A DNA stretch of 64,000 bases from Nocardia asteroides (GCF_021183625.1 NZ_CP089214.1:1984001-2048000); one strand, 5' to 3'. Counted from the first letter of the stretch, positions 12,959 to 25,408 are shown. The notes: a model not told the origin generated them from the letters alone. A program made the numbers and translations.

Positions 12959-14222
12959 CGTTGCCCCACACCAGCGTCACGGTGGTGCCGCCGCCGCGAT
13001 GTGATTCCACGAAGCCGGCGCCGCCGGGGAGCCTGCTCATCCGGCCGAGGATGCTGACCGCGACGCCGAGCCGGTCCGGCGGCACGGCGCCGGGGTCGAA
13101 ACCGGCGCCGTCGTCGCGCAGCACCACGCGGATCCCGCCCGCGCCGATCGTCACGGTGACGGTGCGGCGCACCGCGCGGCCGGGAACGGTGGCGTGCCGC
13201 AGGCTGTTCCGCGCCGCCTCGGTGAGCGCGGCGGCCAGCGTCACCGCGGCCTCCAGCGGCATATCCAGGTCGCCGCCGACGCCGGGGCGCTGCGCGCCGA
13301 ACTCGATCTCCGGGTTCACCTCGTGCACCGCCGAGCGCAGGAAGCCGATGGCGGACTGCGCGTCCAGCCGGTCCGGCGCGATCCCGCCGCCGCGCACCGC
13401 GTCCAGCTGCGCGATCGTGCGCTGGGCCTGCTTGTGCAGCACGCTCGGCTCGGTGCAGCCGCCGCGCGAGGCGTCGAGCAGCGTGGAGAGCACGGCGTCG
13501 TGGATGAGCGCGGCGAAGCGGGCGCGCTCCCGCTCCCTGGCCGCCGCCCCGGCCACCGCGGCCGCGCGCCTGCCCTCCAGCGCGGACTCCCGGTCCACCC
13601 TGGCCGCCGCCGCCCGCGCGTAGATGACGCACCAGGCGAAGAGCGCGGCCAGCCCGCCCGACCTGGCCACCGCGTTGCCGAAGGCAGCCGGGGTGACCTC
13701 GGGCAGCACCGCGGCATTGGCCGCCGAGATCAGCACGCAGCCGAGCACCAGGTACCCCACGGCGAGCGAGAGCCGCCAGGAGAGCGCCGCCGCCAGCACG
13801 CCGAGCACGAGCACCCGGTACAGCCAGATCTGCTCCGCCCCGGTGGCCAGCACCGGGTAGGTGCTCGGCACCATCAGCGCGGCCGCCAGGAAGCTCACCG
13901 CCGCCACGGCGGCCGTGCGCTGGATCGCCCTGCGGTTCATCGCCACCGACACCACCGCGAGCACCGGGAACAGCCCGAAGGCGAGCACCACCGTGGCCAG
14001 CACCCGGCCGGGGTCGGCGCCGCGGCTCTGCTCCGCGATCTCCGGCAGCTCGATCAGCCCGACGATCACCCCGGCGATGCCGACGCTCAGCCCGAGCCTG
14101 CGCAGGATGCGGTCGGCGGCGGGCTCGGCGGCCGGGCCCGCCGCGATCGAGAGCAGCCCGCGGACCCAGCGGCCCGCTGGCACCCGGACGGAATCGACGG
14201 CGGCGATGGCGCCCGGGGTCAT
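12951..14222 (-). CDS. Membrane sensor histidine kinase (HisKA_3/GHKL type)
   Basis: A 423-residue kinase. N-terminal membrane domain of about six to seven segments (to about 190), a coiled coil rich in Arg/Glu (ESALEGRRAAAVAGAAARERERAR), then the dimerisation/phospho-acceptor region FAALIHDAVLSTLLDASRG, where the histidine precedes D as in the NarL-partner kinases. The ATPase has the N box LTEAARNSLRHA, the G1 box LRDDGAGFD and a final G-rich RGGGTTVTLVWG. The start at ATG 14222 overlaps the response-regulator stop as ATGA; a start at 14255 would overlap far more. Signal unknown. Confidence 0.88.
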   Translation of the reverse strand: MTPGAIAAVDSVRVPAGRWVRGLLSIAAGPAAEPAADRILRRLGLSVGIAGVIVGLIELPEIAEQSRGADPGRVLATVVLAFGLFPVLAVVSVAMNRRAIQRTAAVAAVSFLAAALMVPSTYPVLATGAEQIWLYRVLVLGVLAAALSWRLSLAVGYLVLGCVLISAANAAVLPEVTPAAFGNAVARSGGLAALFAWCVIYARAAAARVDRESALEGRRAAAVAGAAARERERARFAALIHDAVLSTLLDASRGGCTEPSVLHKQAQRTIAQLDAVRGGGIAPDRLDAQSAIGFLRSAVHEVNPEIEFGAQRPGVGGDLDMPLEAAVTLAAALTEAARNSLRHATVPGRAVRRTVTVTIGAGGIRVVLRDDGAGFDPGAVPPDRLGVAVSILGRMSRLPGGAGFVESHRGGGTTVTLVWGNDG

Positions 14223-14893
14223 GCCCTGCTGTTGCGCTCGGGCATCGGGAGCCAACCGTCCTCCACCGCGCGCTTGTACAGGTCGGTCTTGGTCGGCGCG
14301 GGTCGCCCGGCGTCGGCGTACTTCTGCCGGATCCGGCCCAGGTAGTCGTTGACGGTCTGCTCGGAGAGGCCGGTCAGCCGGGCCACCCGGGATGCCTTCT
14401 CGCCGGAGGCGTAGAGCATCAGCACCTCCTCCTGGCGCGGGCTCAGCCCGACGTCGGAGAGCTGCGGGTCGCCGTCGATGGCGGCGGCCCAGTCGGTGGT
14501 CACCACCTGTTCGCCGGAGGCCGCGCGGCGCACCGCGGCCACCACGGTCGGCACGTCCTCGGACTTGCGCAGCACCCCGAGCACCCCGGCCCGCGCCGCG
14601 GAGCGCACCAGGAACGCGTTGTCGGCGCCGGTGAAGACCAGCACCTCGATCCCCCGCCCGCGCAGCGCGCGCACGTTGTCCTCCGGCACGGAGCCGTCGG
14701 CGAGCCGCAGATCCAGCACGGCGAGGTCGAGCTCCGCTGTCGCGGAGAGCAGTTCACCCACGGTGCCCGCGGTGTGCACCAGATCGAGGTCGGGTTCGGG
14801 GGCCAGCATCGCCGCGAGGCCGATCGCCACCGATTCGTGGTCCTCCACCAGCCCGATCCGCCGGGCCGGTGCGCCGTCCTCGCCCCAGGTCAC
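14219..14893 (-). CDS. NarL/FixJ-type response regulator
   Basis: A 224-residue regulator starting at GTG 14893. The receiver domain has the acidic pocket VEDHE (residues 16-20), phospho-acceptor D61 in LAVLDLRLADG, TGAD for the conserved Thr/Ser, and K in GVLRKSED (about 109). The LuxR helix-turn-helix is LSPRQEEVLMLYASGEKASRVARLTGLSEQTVNDYLGRIRQKY (about 155-200). The tail TKTDLYKRAVEDGWLP is typical of this subgroup. Gene order is regulator, kinase, kinase-like membrane protein, all overlapping, so they are made together. Confidence 0.92.
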   Translation of the reverse strand: MTWGEDGAPARRIGLVEDHESVAIGLAAMLAPEPDLDLVHTAGTVGELLSATAELDLAVLDLRLADGSVPEDNVRALRGRGIEVLVFTGADNAFLVRSAARAGVLGVLRKSEDVPTVVAAVRRAASGEQVVTTDWAAAIDGDPQLSDVGLSPRQEEVLMLYASGEKASRVARLTGLSEQTVNDYLGRIRQKYADAGRPAPTKTDLYKRAVEDGWLPMPERNSRA

Positions 14894-14987
14894 CTCGGTA
14901 CTCCCATCCCGGCCGTCGTGTACAGCACGTTCAGGAAGTATGCCGGGTCGGGGGTGCGCAGTCAGCCCACCAGAATCGGGGGCGCGG

Positions 14988-15440
14988 TCATCCCATCAGT
15001 TGCGCGGCGATGGTGCCGCCGAGTTCCCAGCACTGCTCGAGATCGGCCTTGGACGGCTTGCCGGAGACGACGACGTGCTCGGCGGCCTTGACCCAGCCGA
15101 GGCCGGTGGTGATGGAGTCGACCGCGCGGACCGCGCCCTCGGTGCCCTCGTTGCCGTGCAGGTAGAGGCCGAAGGGGCGGCCGCGGGTGGTGTCGATGGC
15201 CTGGTAGTAGACGGTGTCGAAGGCGTGTTTGAGGGCGCCGCTCATGTAGCCGAGGTTGGCTGGGGTGCCGAGGAGGTAGCCGTCGGCCTCCAGCACGTCG
15301 ATCGGCGCGACGGTGAGCGCGGGGCGGCGGACGACCTCGACGCCCTCGATCTCGGGATCGGTGGCGCCGCGCAGCACCGCCTCGAACATCTCGTGTGTGT
15401 GCGGCGACGGCGTGTGGTGCACGATCAGCAGGCGGGGCAC
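14988..15440 (-). CDS. Flavodoxin/NAD(P)H-dependent FMN reductase family protein
   Basis: A 150-residue protein with a flavodoxin-like fold. The N-terminal phosphate-binding loop for FMN is VHHTPSPHTHEMFEAV, and GTPANLGYMSGALKHAFDTVYY is the second FMN-contact region with the conserved aromatic. GLYLHGNEGTEGAVRAVDSI follows. GTG start at 15440, four bases after the upstream gene. It is the third gene of the dapB cluster, matching Rv2771c next to Rv2772c and dapB in M. tuberculosis. Electron partner and substrate are unknown. Confidence 0.83.
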   Translation of the reverse strand: MPRLLIVHHTPSPHTHEMFEAVLRGATDPEIEGVEVVRRPALTVAPIDVLEADGYLLGTPANLGYMSGALKHAFDTVYYQAIDTTRGRPFGLYLHGNEGTEGAVRAVDSITTGLGWVKAAEHVVVSGKPSKADLEQCWELGGTIAAQLMG

Positions 15441-15444
15441 GGGC

Positions 15445-17816
<2,372 letters not shown>

Positions 17817-19007
17817 CTACCCGGCGGTGCGGCGGCGCAGGCCGAGCCCGGCGGCGACGAGGCAGGCCACGGCGGCGGCAGAGACGAACCACGGGAAGAC
17901 CGTGCTCAGCCCCCAGGTGTTGGCGGCCCACCCGGCGAGCACCGTCGGCAGCGCCATGGCGGTGTAGGCGAGCAGGTAGTAGGCCGACATGGTCTCGCCG
18001 CGCCGGTGCTGCGGCACCACGTTCGAGAGGTGCCGCAGCGAACCACCGAAGCCGAGCCCGAAGGTGCCACCGAGGAACACCCCGGCCAGCAGCACCGCGA
18101 CCCAGCTGTGCGTCGCCAGCGCCGGAATCAACGCGAGCAGCGCGAAGGCCATCCCGATATCGCCGACGACGGCGGCCCGCCGCGCCGGAACGCGGGTGGC
18201 GACGAGCTGCACCAGCGCGGCGGAGAGCGCGGTCGCGGCCACCACCGCGCCGCCGAAGACCAGGTTGTGGATGCCGGTCTGGCGCGCGGCCAGCGACGGG
18301 TAGAGCGAGAGCAGCACGCCGAGCACCGACCACGCCGCCATCACGCCGATCGCGGAGAACCAGAAGTCGCCGCGGATCTCGGCGGGCACCGACGGCCTGG
18401 CGATCCGGATCCGCCCGGCCACCCGGGCCGCGTGCGGCTCGCGCAGCGCGATCACCCCGGCCGCGATGGCCAGGCAGACCACGCTGATCACCACGTACGG
18501 CGTGCGCAGCGGGTACGGCGCGTACTGGGCGAGCAGCGCCGAGCCGAGGATCGTCACCGCCATCCCGACGTTGAACGCCACCCCGCTGAGCTGCCCGGAG
18601 CGCGCACCGCGGTGCGGCCGCAGGTCGAGCAGCGCGGCCGCGCCCGCCACCACGGTGGCGCCGACCGCCAAGCCGTGCAGCGCGCGGGCGAGCACCAGCA
18701 TGGGCACCGAGTCGGCGGCCACGAAGACCACCAGCCCGGCGATCATGGTGCCGAAGGCGCCGAGCAGCACCGGCTTGCGGCCGAGCACGTCGGAGATCCG
18801 GCCGGCCACCAGCACCGCCACCAGCGCCGCGACGGCGTACACCGCGAAGATGACCGTGGTGGTGAGCGGCGACAGGTTCCACTCGGACTCGTAGAGCCCG
18901 TAGAGCGGGGCGGGCGCGCCGGAGACCCCGAGCGCGACCCCGGTCGCCGCCAGGACCAGGGGATAGGCCCAGCGCTGCACCGCCGGCTGGGCGATGGTCG
19001 CGGTCAT
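17817..19007 (-). CDS. MFS transporter
   Basis: A 396-residue transporter with twelve predicted membrane segments. MFS loop motif A is seen as VAGRISDVLGRKPVLL (between segments 2 and 3), and a second-half counterpart is present. The start MTATIAQPAVQRW (ATG 19007) is followed at once by the first helix. It is divergent from an ArsR regulator, with a 13-bp inverted repeat between them, so expression is probably controlled by that regulator. Substrate unknown; drug or metabolite efflux is plausible from the regulator type. Confidence 0.87.
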   Translation of the reverse strand: MTATIAQPAVQRWAYPLVLAATGVALGVSGAPAPLYGLYESEWNLSPLTTTVIFAVYAVAALVAVLVAGRISDVLGRKPVLLGAFGTMIAGLVVFVAADSVPMLVLARALHGLAVGATVVAGAAALLDLRPHRGARSGQLSGVAFNVGMAVTILGSALLAQYAPYPLRTPYVVISVVCLAIAAGVIALREPHAARVAGRIRIARPSVPAEIRGDFWFSAIGVMAAWSVLGVLLSLYPSLAARQTGIHNLVFGGAVVAATALSAALVQLVATRVPARRAAVVGDIGMAFALLALIPALATHSWVAVLLAGVFLGGTFGLGFGGSLRHLSNVVPQHRRGETMSAYYLLAYTAMALPTVLAGWAANTWGLSTVFPWFVSAAAVACLVAAGLGLRRRTAG

Positions 19008-19024
19008 CGCGGCTCCCGTCCGAT

Positions 19025-19086
19025 AGGTTTGATGGTTGTCGAACCGCACTCGACCATACGGCCCGGGTACGATAACCATCAAACCT
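19025..19086. promoter_or_regulatory. Inverted repeat in the MFS/ArsR divergent promoter
   Basis: AGGTTTGATGGTT (19025-19037) and its exact complement AACCATCAAACCT (19074-19086) flank 36 bases of spacer. With one mismatch the arms extend four more bases. A smaller GGTT-N4-AACC sits at 19034-19045. Each arm may bind one ArsR dimer, controlling both directions. Confidence 0.6.
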
Positions 19087-19100
19087 GAGTGAGGTAGATC

Positions 19101-19409
19101 ATGAGCGAAGTGTCGACGCCGGTGGCGCCGCTGTCCGCCGTGCTCGGCGCGCTGCAGGACCCGGTCCGGCTGGAGATGGTGCGCCGGCTGGCCAACGCCG
19201 ATGGCCCGGTGCGGTGTGCGGCGCTCTACGACGCGATCAACAAGTCCACCGCCACGCACCACTTCAAGATCCTGCGCGAGGCGGGGGTGATCGAGCGGCT
19301 CACCGTCGCGGGGAACACCTGCCAGCGGCTGCGCCGCGCCGAACTCGACACCGCGCTGCCCGGGCTGCTGCCCGCGGTGGTGGCAGCCGCCAACCGCGGC
19401 GGCGGCTGA
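19101..19409 (+). CDS. ArsR-family transcriptional regulator
   Basis: A 102-residue winged-helix repressor. The DNA-reading helix is CAALYDAINKSTATHHFKILREAGVIERL (about 36-64), and the wing follows at TVAGNTCQRLRR. The alpha-3 metal motif ELCVCDL of the arsenic/zinc sensors is absent, so it is not obviously a metal sensor and may respond to another ligand or to thiol oxidation. ATG 19101 follows GAGGTAGATC. Divergent from the MFS gene. Confidence 0.88.
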   Translation: MSEVSTPVAPLSAVLGALQDPVRLEMVRRLANADGPVRCAALYDAINKSTATHHFKILREAGVIERLTVAGNTCQRLRRAELDTALPGLLPAVVAAANRGGG

Positions 19410-19429
19410 GCCGATGGCGGCTCGGCACC

Positions 19430-22400
19430 TCAGCCGCCGACACAGCCGGGGCCGAGCAGCGCCTTCAGCTCGCCCAGTAGCGCGGGCGACGGATCGACCC
19501 GGTAGCCGGGGACGGCGAGCCGGTACTCGCGATGCACCCCGTGCAGCACTATCCGCACCTCGGCGCCGCCCGGATGTCTGCGCAGTACCTCGCGCAGCGT
19601 ACGCACGGTGTCGGGAGTGCAGCCCCGTGCGGTCAGGTGCAGGTCGAGCGGGCGGTCGGTGAGTTCGGGCACGGTAACCCGTTCGCCGAGCAGCGAACGC
19701 CGCCCCTCGCGCACGCTGACCCTGGCCGCGATCACCACCACCGCGTCCTCGGCGAGCAGCGCGGCCGCCGTGGCGTAGGCGGCCGGGAAGAAAAGCACCT
19801 CGGCGGCGGCATCCAGCTCCTCCAGCCGCACCACCGCCCACGGATCGCCCTTGCGGGTGACCCGCCGATCGACCCCGGCGACCAGCCCGCCGACCACGAC
19901 CGTCCGGCCGTGCGGGAGCGCGCCGAGCGCGGTCAGCGGGGTATCGGTCAGCGCGGCCAGCACCGCCGCCAGTCCGTCCAGCGGATGCCCGGACACATAC
20001 AGCCCGAGCATGTCCCGCTCGAAGGCGAGCCGTTCGCGTGGCTCCCACTCGACCTCGGGCACCGCGGGCTCGAGCAGCGCCGCCGCCTCCGGCTCCGCCT
20101 CGGCGAACAGGTCGTACTGGCCGAGCGCGGCCGCCCGCCGGGATGCCGCCGCCGCGTCCACCGCCGCGCCGTGGATCTCGTGCAGTCCGCGCCGCGGATA
20201 TCCGAGCGAATCGAAGGCACCCGCCTTGATCAGCGACTCCGCCACCTTCCGCACCCCGCCCGCCCTGGTCAGGTAGTCGCCGAACCCGGTGAACGGGCCG
20301 GTACCGCGGGCTCGGAGGACCTCGGCCACCACCGGTTCGCCCACGTTGCGCACCGCGCCGAGCCCGAACCGGATGTCCGCGCCGACGCTGGTGAAGGTCG
20401 CCGCCGACTCGTTGACGTCCGGCGGCAGTACCCGGATCCCGCGGCGCCTGCAGTCGGCCAGGTAGACCGCGGACTTGTCCTTGTCGTCGCCCACCGAGGT
20501 GAGCAGCGCCGCCATGAACTCGGCCGGATGGTTGGCCTTGAGGAAGGCGGTCCAATACATGACCAGGCTGTATCCCGCCGCGTGCGACTTGTTGTACGCG
20601 TACCCCGCGAAGGGAAGCACCGCCTCCCAGAGCGCGGTCACCGCCGCGTCGCTGTAGCCATTGCCGCGCATGCCCTTGCGGAAGGTCTCGAACTCGCGGG
20701 CCAGCACCTCGGGCTTCTTCTTGCCCATCGCCCGGCGCAGCAGATCGGCTTGGCCCAGCGAGTACCCGGCCACCTGCTGCGCGATCTGCATGATCTGCTC
20801 CTGGTAGACGATGAGCGCGTAGGTCTCGGCGAGAATCTCGCGCAACGGCTCATCCAGCTCAGGGTGGATCGGGGTGACGGCCTCGCGCCCGTTCTTCCGG
20901 TCCGCGTAGGCCCAGTGCGCGCCGACGCCCATCGGCCCGGGCCGGTACAGCGCGTTCGAGGCGATCAAGTCGTTGAACTCGGTGGGCGCCATGCGCAGCA
21001 GCAGCTCGCGCATCCCGGCCGAATCCATCTGGAAAACACCGAGATTGTCGCCGCGGGCCAGCATGGCGTAGGTGGCGGCATCGTCCAGCGCCAGCGTCTC
21101 GGGATCCAGCTCGATGCCGCGGCCGCCGCGCAGATTGTCCAGGCAGTCGCCGATCACGGTGAGCGTGCGCAGGCCGAGGAAATCCATCTTGAGCAGCCCG
21201 AGCTCCTCGCAGGACGGGTAGTCCCAGCCGGTGATGACCGCACCGTCCTGCCTGCGCTTCCACAGCGGCACCACGTCCAGCAGCGGCTCACTGGAGAGGA
21301 TCACCGCGCAGGCGTGCACCCCGGCGCCGCGCACCATGCCCGCCAGCCCGGCGGCGGTGTCGTGGATCCGGCGCAGATTCGGGTCGGCCTCCAGCAGCGC
21401 GCGCACCTCGGCGGCCTCGCCGTACCGTTCGTGCGCCGGATCGGTGATGCCCGCGATCGGAATGTCCGCTGCCGCCACCGGCGGCGGCAGCGCCTTGGTG
21501 ATCCGGTCGGCCAGCGCGAAGCCCGGCTGGCCGAAATGCACCCGGGCGGCGTCCTTGTACGCGGCCTTGGTCTTGATGGTGCCGAAGGTGATCACCTGGG
21601 CCACCCGGTCCGCGCCCCAGCGGTCGGTGGCGTAGCGGATCATCTCGCCGCGCCTGCGGTCATCGAAGTCGATATCGATATCCGGCGCCGACGGCCGCTC
21701 CGGATTCAGGAAGCGCTCGAACAGCAGGCCGTGCTCGATGGGGTCGATATTCGTGATGGCGAGTGCGTAGGCCACCAGTGAGCCCGCCGCGGAACCGCGC
21801 CCCGGCCCCACTCGGATGCCGACCTCGCGGGCGTGCGCCACGAGATCCCCGACCACCAGGAAGTAGGCCGGAAATCCCTTGTCCCTGATGATGTCCAGCT
21901 CGTATCCGGCTCGCTCGCGGTAGCCCGCGGGCACCCCGGCCGGGAAGCGGCGGCACAGCCCGGCCTCGACCTCGCGGCGCAGCCAGCTGTCCTGGGTGTG
22001 GCCCGTCGGCACCGGGAACACCGGCATCCGATCGCGGAACGCCCAGACCTCGTCGTACGGCTCGACCCGCTCGGCCAGCTCGAGCGTGGCGTCGCAGGCG
22101 CCGGGCACCTCGGCGTCCCACAGCGCGCGCATCTCGGCCGCCGATTTCAGGTAGTAGCCGTCGCCGTCGAACCGGAAGCGGCCCGGGTCGGCGAGCGTGC
22201 GACCGGTCTGCACGCAGAGCATGGCCTCGTGCGCCTCGGCCTGCTCCCGGTGCACGTAGTGGCAGTCGTTGCTGGCCAGCGGGGGGAGCCCCGCCTTCCG
22301 GCCGACGGCGAGCAGATCTTCGCGCACCCGGCGCTCGATGGTCAGGCCGTGATCCATGAGCTCGAGGTGGAAGTTGCCAGTCCCGAAGATGTCCCGCCAC

Positions 22401-22927
22401 GTCCCCGCCGCCGCCACCGCCTCGTCGAACTGCCCGAGCCGCAGCCGGGTCTGCACCTCGCCCGACGGGCAGCCGGTGGTGGCGACGATGCCATCGGCGT
22501 GCGCGGCGACGAGTTCGGCGTCCATCCGCGGCCATTTGCCCAGCTGCCCCTCGAACGAGGCCAGGGTGGCGAGCCGGAAGAGGTTGCGCAGCCCGGTGGC
22601 GTTCACCGCGATCATGGTCATGTGCGTGTAGGCGCCGGAGCCCGCGACATCGTCGCCCTTCTGCCCAGGCTCGCCCCAGAACACCCGTTCGGTGCGAAAC
22701 CGCGATTCCGGCGCCACATACGCCTCGATCCCGATGATCGGCCGCACCGCGGAATTCCTGGACTGCCGGTGGAACTCGGCCGCGCCGTACAGGTTCCCGT
22801 GGTCGGTCATCCCCACCGCGGGCATGCCGAGCCGCTCGGCCTCGGCGAAGAGCGCACCGGTCTTCGCCATGCCGTCCAGCATCGAGAACTCGGTGTGGTT
22901 GTGCAGGTGCACGAAAGATCCCGGCAT
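19430..22927 (-). CDS. DnaE-type DNA polymerase III alpha subunit, probably a second copy
   Basis: A 1165-residue C-family polymerase. The PHP domain has [30 protein letters not shown] and SNDCHYV, so its metal ligands look intact. Palm aspartates are in PDIDIDFDD and [25 protein letters not shown] is the fingers/palm motif. The C-terminal OB fold is near [21 protein letters not shown]. Length and motifs match DnaE1, not the shorter error-prone DnaE2. Yet regions well conserved in mycobacterial DnaE1 differ (for example [14 protein letters not shown]), and the location is not the usual dnaE1 site, so I infer a paralogue. ATG 22927 is preceded by GAGGATGG. Confidence 0.88.
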   Translation of the reverse strand: MPGSFVHLHNHTEFSMLDGMAKTGALFAEAERLGMPAVGMTDHGNLYGAAEFHRQSRNSAVRPIIGIEAYVAPESRFRTERVFWGEPGQKGDDVAGSGAYTHMTMIAVNATGLRNLFRLATLASFEGQLGKWPRMDAELVAAHADGIVATTGCPSGEVQTRLRLGQFDEAVAAAGTWRDIFGTGNFHLELMDHGLTIERRVREDLLAVGRKAGLPPLASNDCHYVHREQAEAHEAMLCVQTGRTLADPGRFRFDGDGYYLKSAAEMRALWDAEVPGACDATLELAERVEPYDEVWAFRDRMPVFPVPTGHTQDSWLRREVEAGLCRRFPAGVPAGYRERAGYELDIIRDKGFPAYFLVVGDLVAHAREVGIRVGPGRGSAAGSLVAYALAITNIDPIEHGLLFERFLNPERPSAPDIDIDFDDRRRGEMIRYATDRWGADRVAQVITFGTIKTKAAYKDAARVHFGQPGFALADRITKALPPPVAAADIPIAGITDPAHERYGEAAEVRALLEADPNLRRIHDTAAGLAGMVRGAGVHACAVILSSEPLLDVVPLWKRRQDGAVITGWDYPSCEELGLLKMDFLGLRTLTVIGDCLDNLRGGRGIELDPETLALDDAATYAMLARGDNLGVFQMDSAGMRELLLRMAPTEFNDLIASNALYRPGPMGVGAHWAYADRKNGREAVTPIHPELDEPLREILAETYALIVYQEQIMQIAQQVAGYSLGQADLLRRAMGKKKPEVLAREFETFRKGMRGNGYSDAAVTALWEAVLPFAGYAYNKSHAAGYSLVMYWTAFLKANHPAEFMAALLTSVGDDKDKSAVYLADCRRRGIRVLPPDVNESAATFTSVGADIRFGLGAVRNVGEPVVAEVLRARGTGPFTGFGDYLTRAGGVRKVAESLIKAGAFDSLGYPRRGLHEIHGAAVDAAAASRRAAALGQYDLFAEAEPEAAALLEPAVPEVEWEPRERLAFERDMLGLYVSGHPLDGLAAVLAALTDTPLTALGALPHGRTVVVGGLVAGVDRRVTRKGDPWAVVRLEELDAAAEVLFFPAAYATAAALLAEDAVVVIAARVSVREGRRSLLGERVTVPELTDRPLDLHLTARGCTPDTVRTLREVLRRHPGGAEVRIVLHGVHREYRLAVPGYRVDPSPALLGELKALLGPGCVGG

Positions 22928-23028
22928 TACCATCCTCGGTTGTGATCGCGTCGGCACGATGCGGATCATCTGACCAGCTGAGCTCGGCCTGGTCGAACAA
23001 GAGACACGCAGTCAGGGACAACCGAAGG

Positions 23029-23997
23029 ATGTACGTGGAGCACGGGACGGATCTGGATCTGGCGGCGGTGCGCGGGTTCCTCGCGGTGGCCGACGAGGGG
23101 CAGCTCACGCTGGCCGCGGTGGTGCTCGGCATCAGCCAGCAGGCGGTGTCCAAGCGGATCGCCAAACTGGAAGCAGCACTGGGGGTCACGCTCTTCGAGC
23201 GGGTGCGCACCGGGGCGGTGCCGACGGTGGCGGGCACCCGTTTCCTGCCGCACGCGCGGTCACTGCTGGCTCTGGCCGAGGAGGCGGTGGCGACGGTACG
23301 GGCCTTCCCGCGGCCACTGCGGGTCGCGGTGCTCGGTGAGCGGCAGGCGGCCATGCGCTCGATGCGCTTCTACCTGGATCGGCACCCCGGCTCGAATATC
23401 GAGATCGTGCTCTCCGATGCCTTCGTCACCTCGCGGGACGCGCTGCTCAGCGGGCGCGCGGACGCCGCCTTCGCCAGAGCGAACGGCGGGCCGCGCCCGC
23501 TGCCTGCGTATATCTCGGCCGCGCCGGTGCTACTGGAGCCGCTGCACCTGCTGGTCGGGCGGCGGCACCCGCTGGCCGGGCAGGCCGCGGTGCCGCTGGC
23601 CGAGCTGGCAGGTAGCTCGGTGTGGGTGCCGGGCGCGGCGGTGCCGTCCGAGTGGGCGGATTTCTATCGTGACCTGGGCGAGTTCGCGGATATCGAGATC
23701 GATACCGCGCGCCCGGAGCCGGGCTCGGGGATCGGGCGCATGGTGGAGCGGATCGCTGCCTCGGACGTGCTCTGCACCTTCAACGGCGACGACTTCGACA
23801 CGCCCTACCACCCGGAGCTGCGGCGGGTCCGGGTGGTCGACCCGGCCCCCGCCTACCCGCACGCCCTGCTCTGGGACGCCACCGACCCGCACCCCGACCT
23901 CACCGAGCTGCTCGCCCACTGCCGCGCGCACTACAACGCCGACACTGCGGCCTCCTGCTGGCTCCCCGAACCCGACCGCCCGCTCTTCGTGGGCTGA
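23029..23997 (+). CDS. LysR-type transcriptional regulator
   Basis: A 322-residue regulator. The N-terminal winged helix is VRGFLAVADEGQLTLAAVVLGISQQAVSKRIAKLEAALGVTLFER, with the LysR sensor fold from about 95 on (LRVAVLGERQAAMRSMRFYLDRHPG, LLVGRRHPLAGQ). The ATG at 23029 directly abuts GAAGG; the GTG at 23035 is better spaced and would remove two residues. It is divergent from dnaE with 101 bases between. A GACCAG-N11-CTGGTC repeat at 22972-22994 has the T-N11-A style spacing of LysR sites, weak evidence for control of this interval. Confidence 0.87.
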   Translation: MYVEHGTDLDLAAVRGFLAVADEGQLTLAAVVLGISQQAVSKRIAKLEAALGVTLFERVRTGAVPTVAGTRFLPHARSLLALAEEAVATVRAFPRPLRVAVLGERQAAMRSMRFYLDRHPGSNIEIVLSDAFVTSRDALLSGRADAAFARANGGPRPLPAYISAAPVLLEPLHLLVGRRHPLAGQAAVPLAELAGSSVWVPGAAVPSEWADFYRDLGEFADIEIDTARPEPGSGIGRMVERIAASDVLCTFNGDDFDTPYHPELRRVRVVDPAPAYPHALLWDATDPHPDLTELLAHCRAHYNADTAASCWLPEPDRPLFVG

Positions 23998-24028
23998 CAA
24001 CGCCCGCGAGCACCGCGGTGGCACGTCC

Positions 24029-25408
24029 CTAGTTCTCCACCAACCGCCGCACCGCGACCGGAAGATCGCGGGTCCGCCGGTACGGCCCGGCGACGGCGGC
24101 GGCCATGGGCCGGGCGAGCAGGGTGCGGGCGACGGCGTCGACCTGCTCGGTGGTGACCGCGTCGATCCGCGCCAGCGTCTCGGAGACGCTGCGGTGGTTG
24201 CCGTAGTTGAGCTCGCTGCGCCCGATCCGGTTCATCCGGGAGCCGGAATCCTCCAGGCCGAGCACGAGCCCGCCGCGCAGCGACCCCTTGGCCCGCGCGC
24301 ACTCGGCATCGGTGATGCCGTTCGCCGCCACGTCCTCGAGCACGCCGCGGGCCAGTGCGGCGACGGTGCCGAGGTTCTCCGGCTGGCAGCCGAGCGCGAC
24401 CGAGAAGGCGCCGGTGTCGGCGAAGGTGTCGACCCCGGAGTACACCGAGTAGGCCAGCCCGCGCTCCTCCCGGATGGCCTGGAAGAGCCGCGAGCTGAGC
24501 CCGCCGCCGACCACGGTGTTGAGCACCGAGAGCGGCCAGCGCTTGTCTCCCTCGTGCCTGCCGTAGGCGCGCACGCCGAAGGCCAGGTGCGATTGCTCGC
24601 TGTCCCGGTTGCTCCAGTGCAGGGTGGGCGTGGTGCGGGTGCGGAAGCGCCCCTCGCGCCGGGGCGCGGGTGCGGCGGCCGGGTCGAGCCGGTGCGCGAA
24701 GGCCCGCTGCACCAGCTCGACGGTGTGCTCGTGCTCGATATTGCCCGCGACCGCGACGACCATCCGCTCCGGCCGGTAGCGGCGCTGGTGAAAGGAGCGC
24801 AGCTGGGTGGAGCGCATGGCCTCGATGGACTCCACCGAGCCGATGACCGGGCGCCCGATCGGGTGGTCGCCGAAGAGCGCGGTGAGAAAGGCGTCGCCGA
24901 CCAGATCTTCCGGGTCGTCGTCGCGCATGGCGATCTCCTCGAGCACCACCTGCCGCTCGACCTCGACGTCGGCGGCCCGGCACAGCCCGTTCAGCACCAC
25001 GTCGGAGACGAGTTCGACCGCGAGCGGCAGGTCCTCATCGATCACGTGCGCGTAGTAGCAGGTCTGTTCCTTGGCGGTGAAGGCGTTGAGCTCGCCGCCG
25101 ACGGCGTCCACGGACTGCGCGATGTCCAGGGCGCTGCGGGTCGGGGTGGCCTTGAACAGCAGGTGTTCCAGGAAGTGCGCGGCGCCGGCGACGCCGGGGC
25201 CCTCGTCCCTGGAGCCGACGCCGACCCAGACGCCGACGGAGGCGGAGCGCACGCCGGGCACGTGCTCGGTGACGATGCGCAACCCACCGGGCAGCTCGGT
25301 GCGGCGGACCCCGCTGTCCGAGCCGAGCTCCTCGGCGGTGGCGGTTCGGAGCGACGAACCCCCCTGCTCACCGCGGAGCAGAGGGGCCGTCGTGTTCTCG
25401 GTACTCAC
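24029..25408 (-). CDS. pepR: M16-family zinc protease
   Basis: A 459-residue peptidase of the insulinase/pitrilysin type. The inverted zinc motif HFLEH is at 78-82, and the third ligand glutamate is in the following helix near VERQVVLEEIAM. C-terminal M16 half marks are SSRLFQAIREERGLAYSVYSG, the R/Y pair that binds the substrate backbone. It starts at GTG 25408, 11 bases after pnp, the gene order seen in mycobacteria (Rv2782c-Rv2783c). The substrate is probably peptides, location cytosolic; no signal peptide is seen. Confidence 0.9.
   Translation of the reverse strand: MSTENTTAPLLRGEQGGSSLRTATAEELGSDSGVRRTELPGGLRIVTEHVPGVRSASVGVWVGVGSRDEGPGVAGAAHFLEHLLFKATPTRSALDIAQSVDAVGGELNAFTAKEQTCYYAHVIDEDLPLAVELVSDVVLNGLCRAADVEVERQVVLEEIAMRDDDPEDLVGDAFLTALFGDHPIGRPVIGSVESIEAMRSTQLRSFHQRRYRPERMVVAVAGNIEHEHTVELVQRAFAHRLDPAAAPAPRREGRFRTRTTPTLHWSNRDSEQSHLAFGVRAYGRHEGDKRWPLSVLNTVVGGGLSSRLFQAIREERGLAYSVYSGVDTFADTGAFSVALGCQPENLGTVAALARGVLEDVAANGITDAECARAKGSLRGGLVLGLEDSGSRMNRIGRSELNYGNHRSVSETLARIDAVTTEQVDAVARTLLARPMAAAVAGPYRRTRDLPVAVRRLVEN

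Noticed and set aside
19430..22927. Error-prone DnaE2/ImuC
   Set aside because: The length, the PHP start [11 protein letters not shown] and the intact PHP ligands match DnaE1-type enzymes; no imuA/imuB genes are adjacent.
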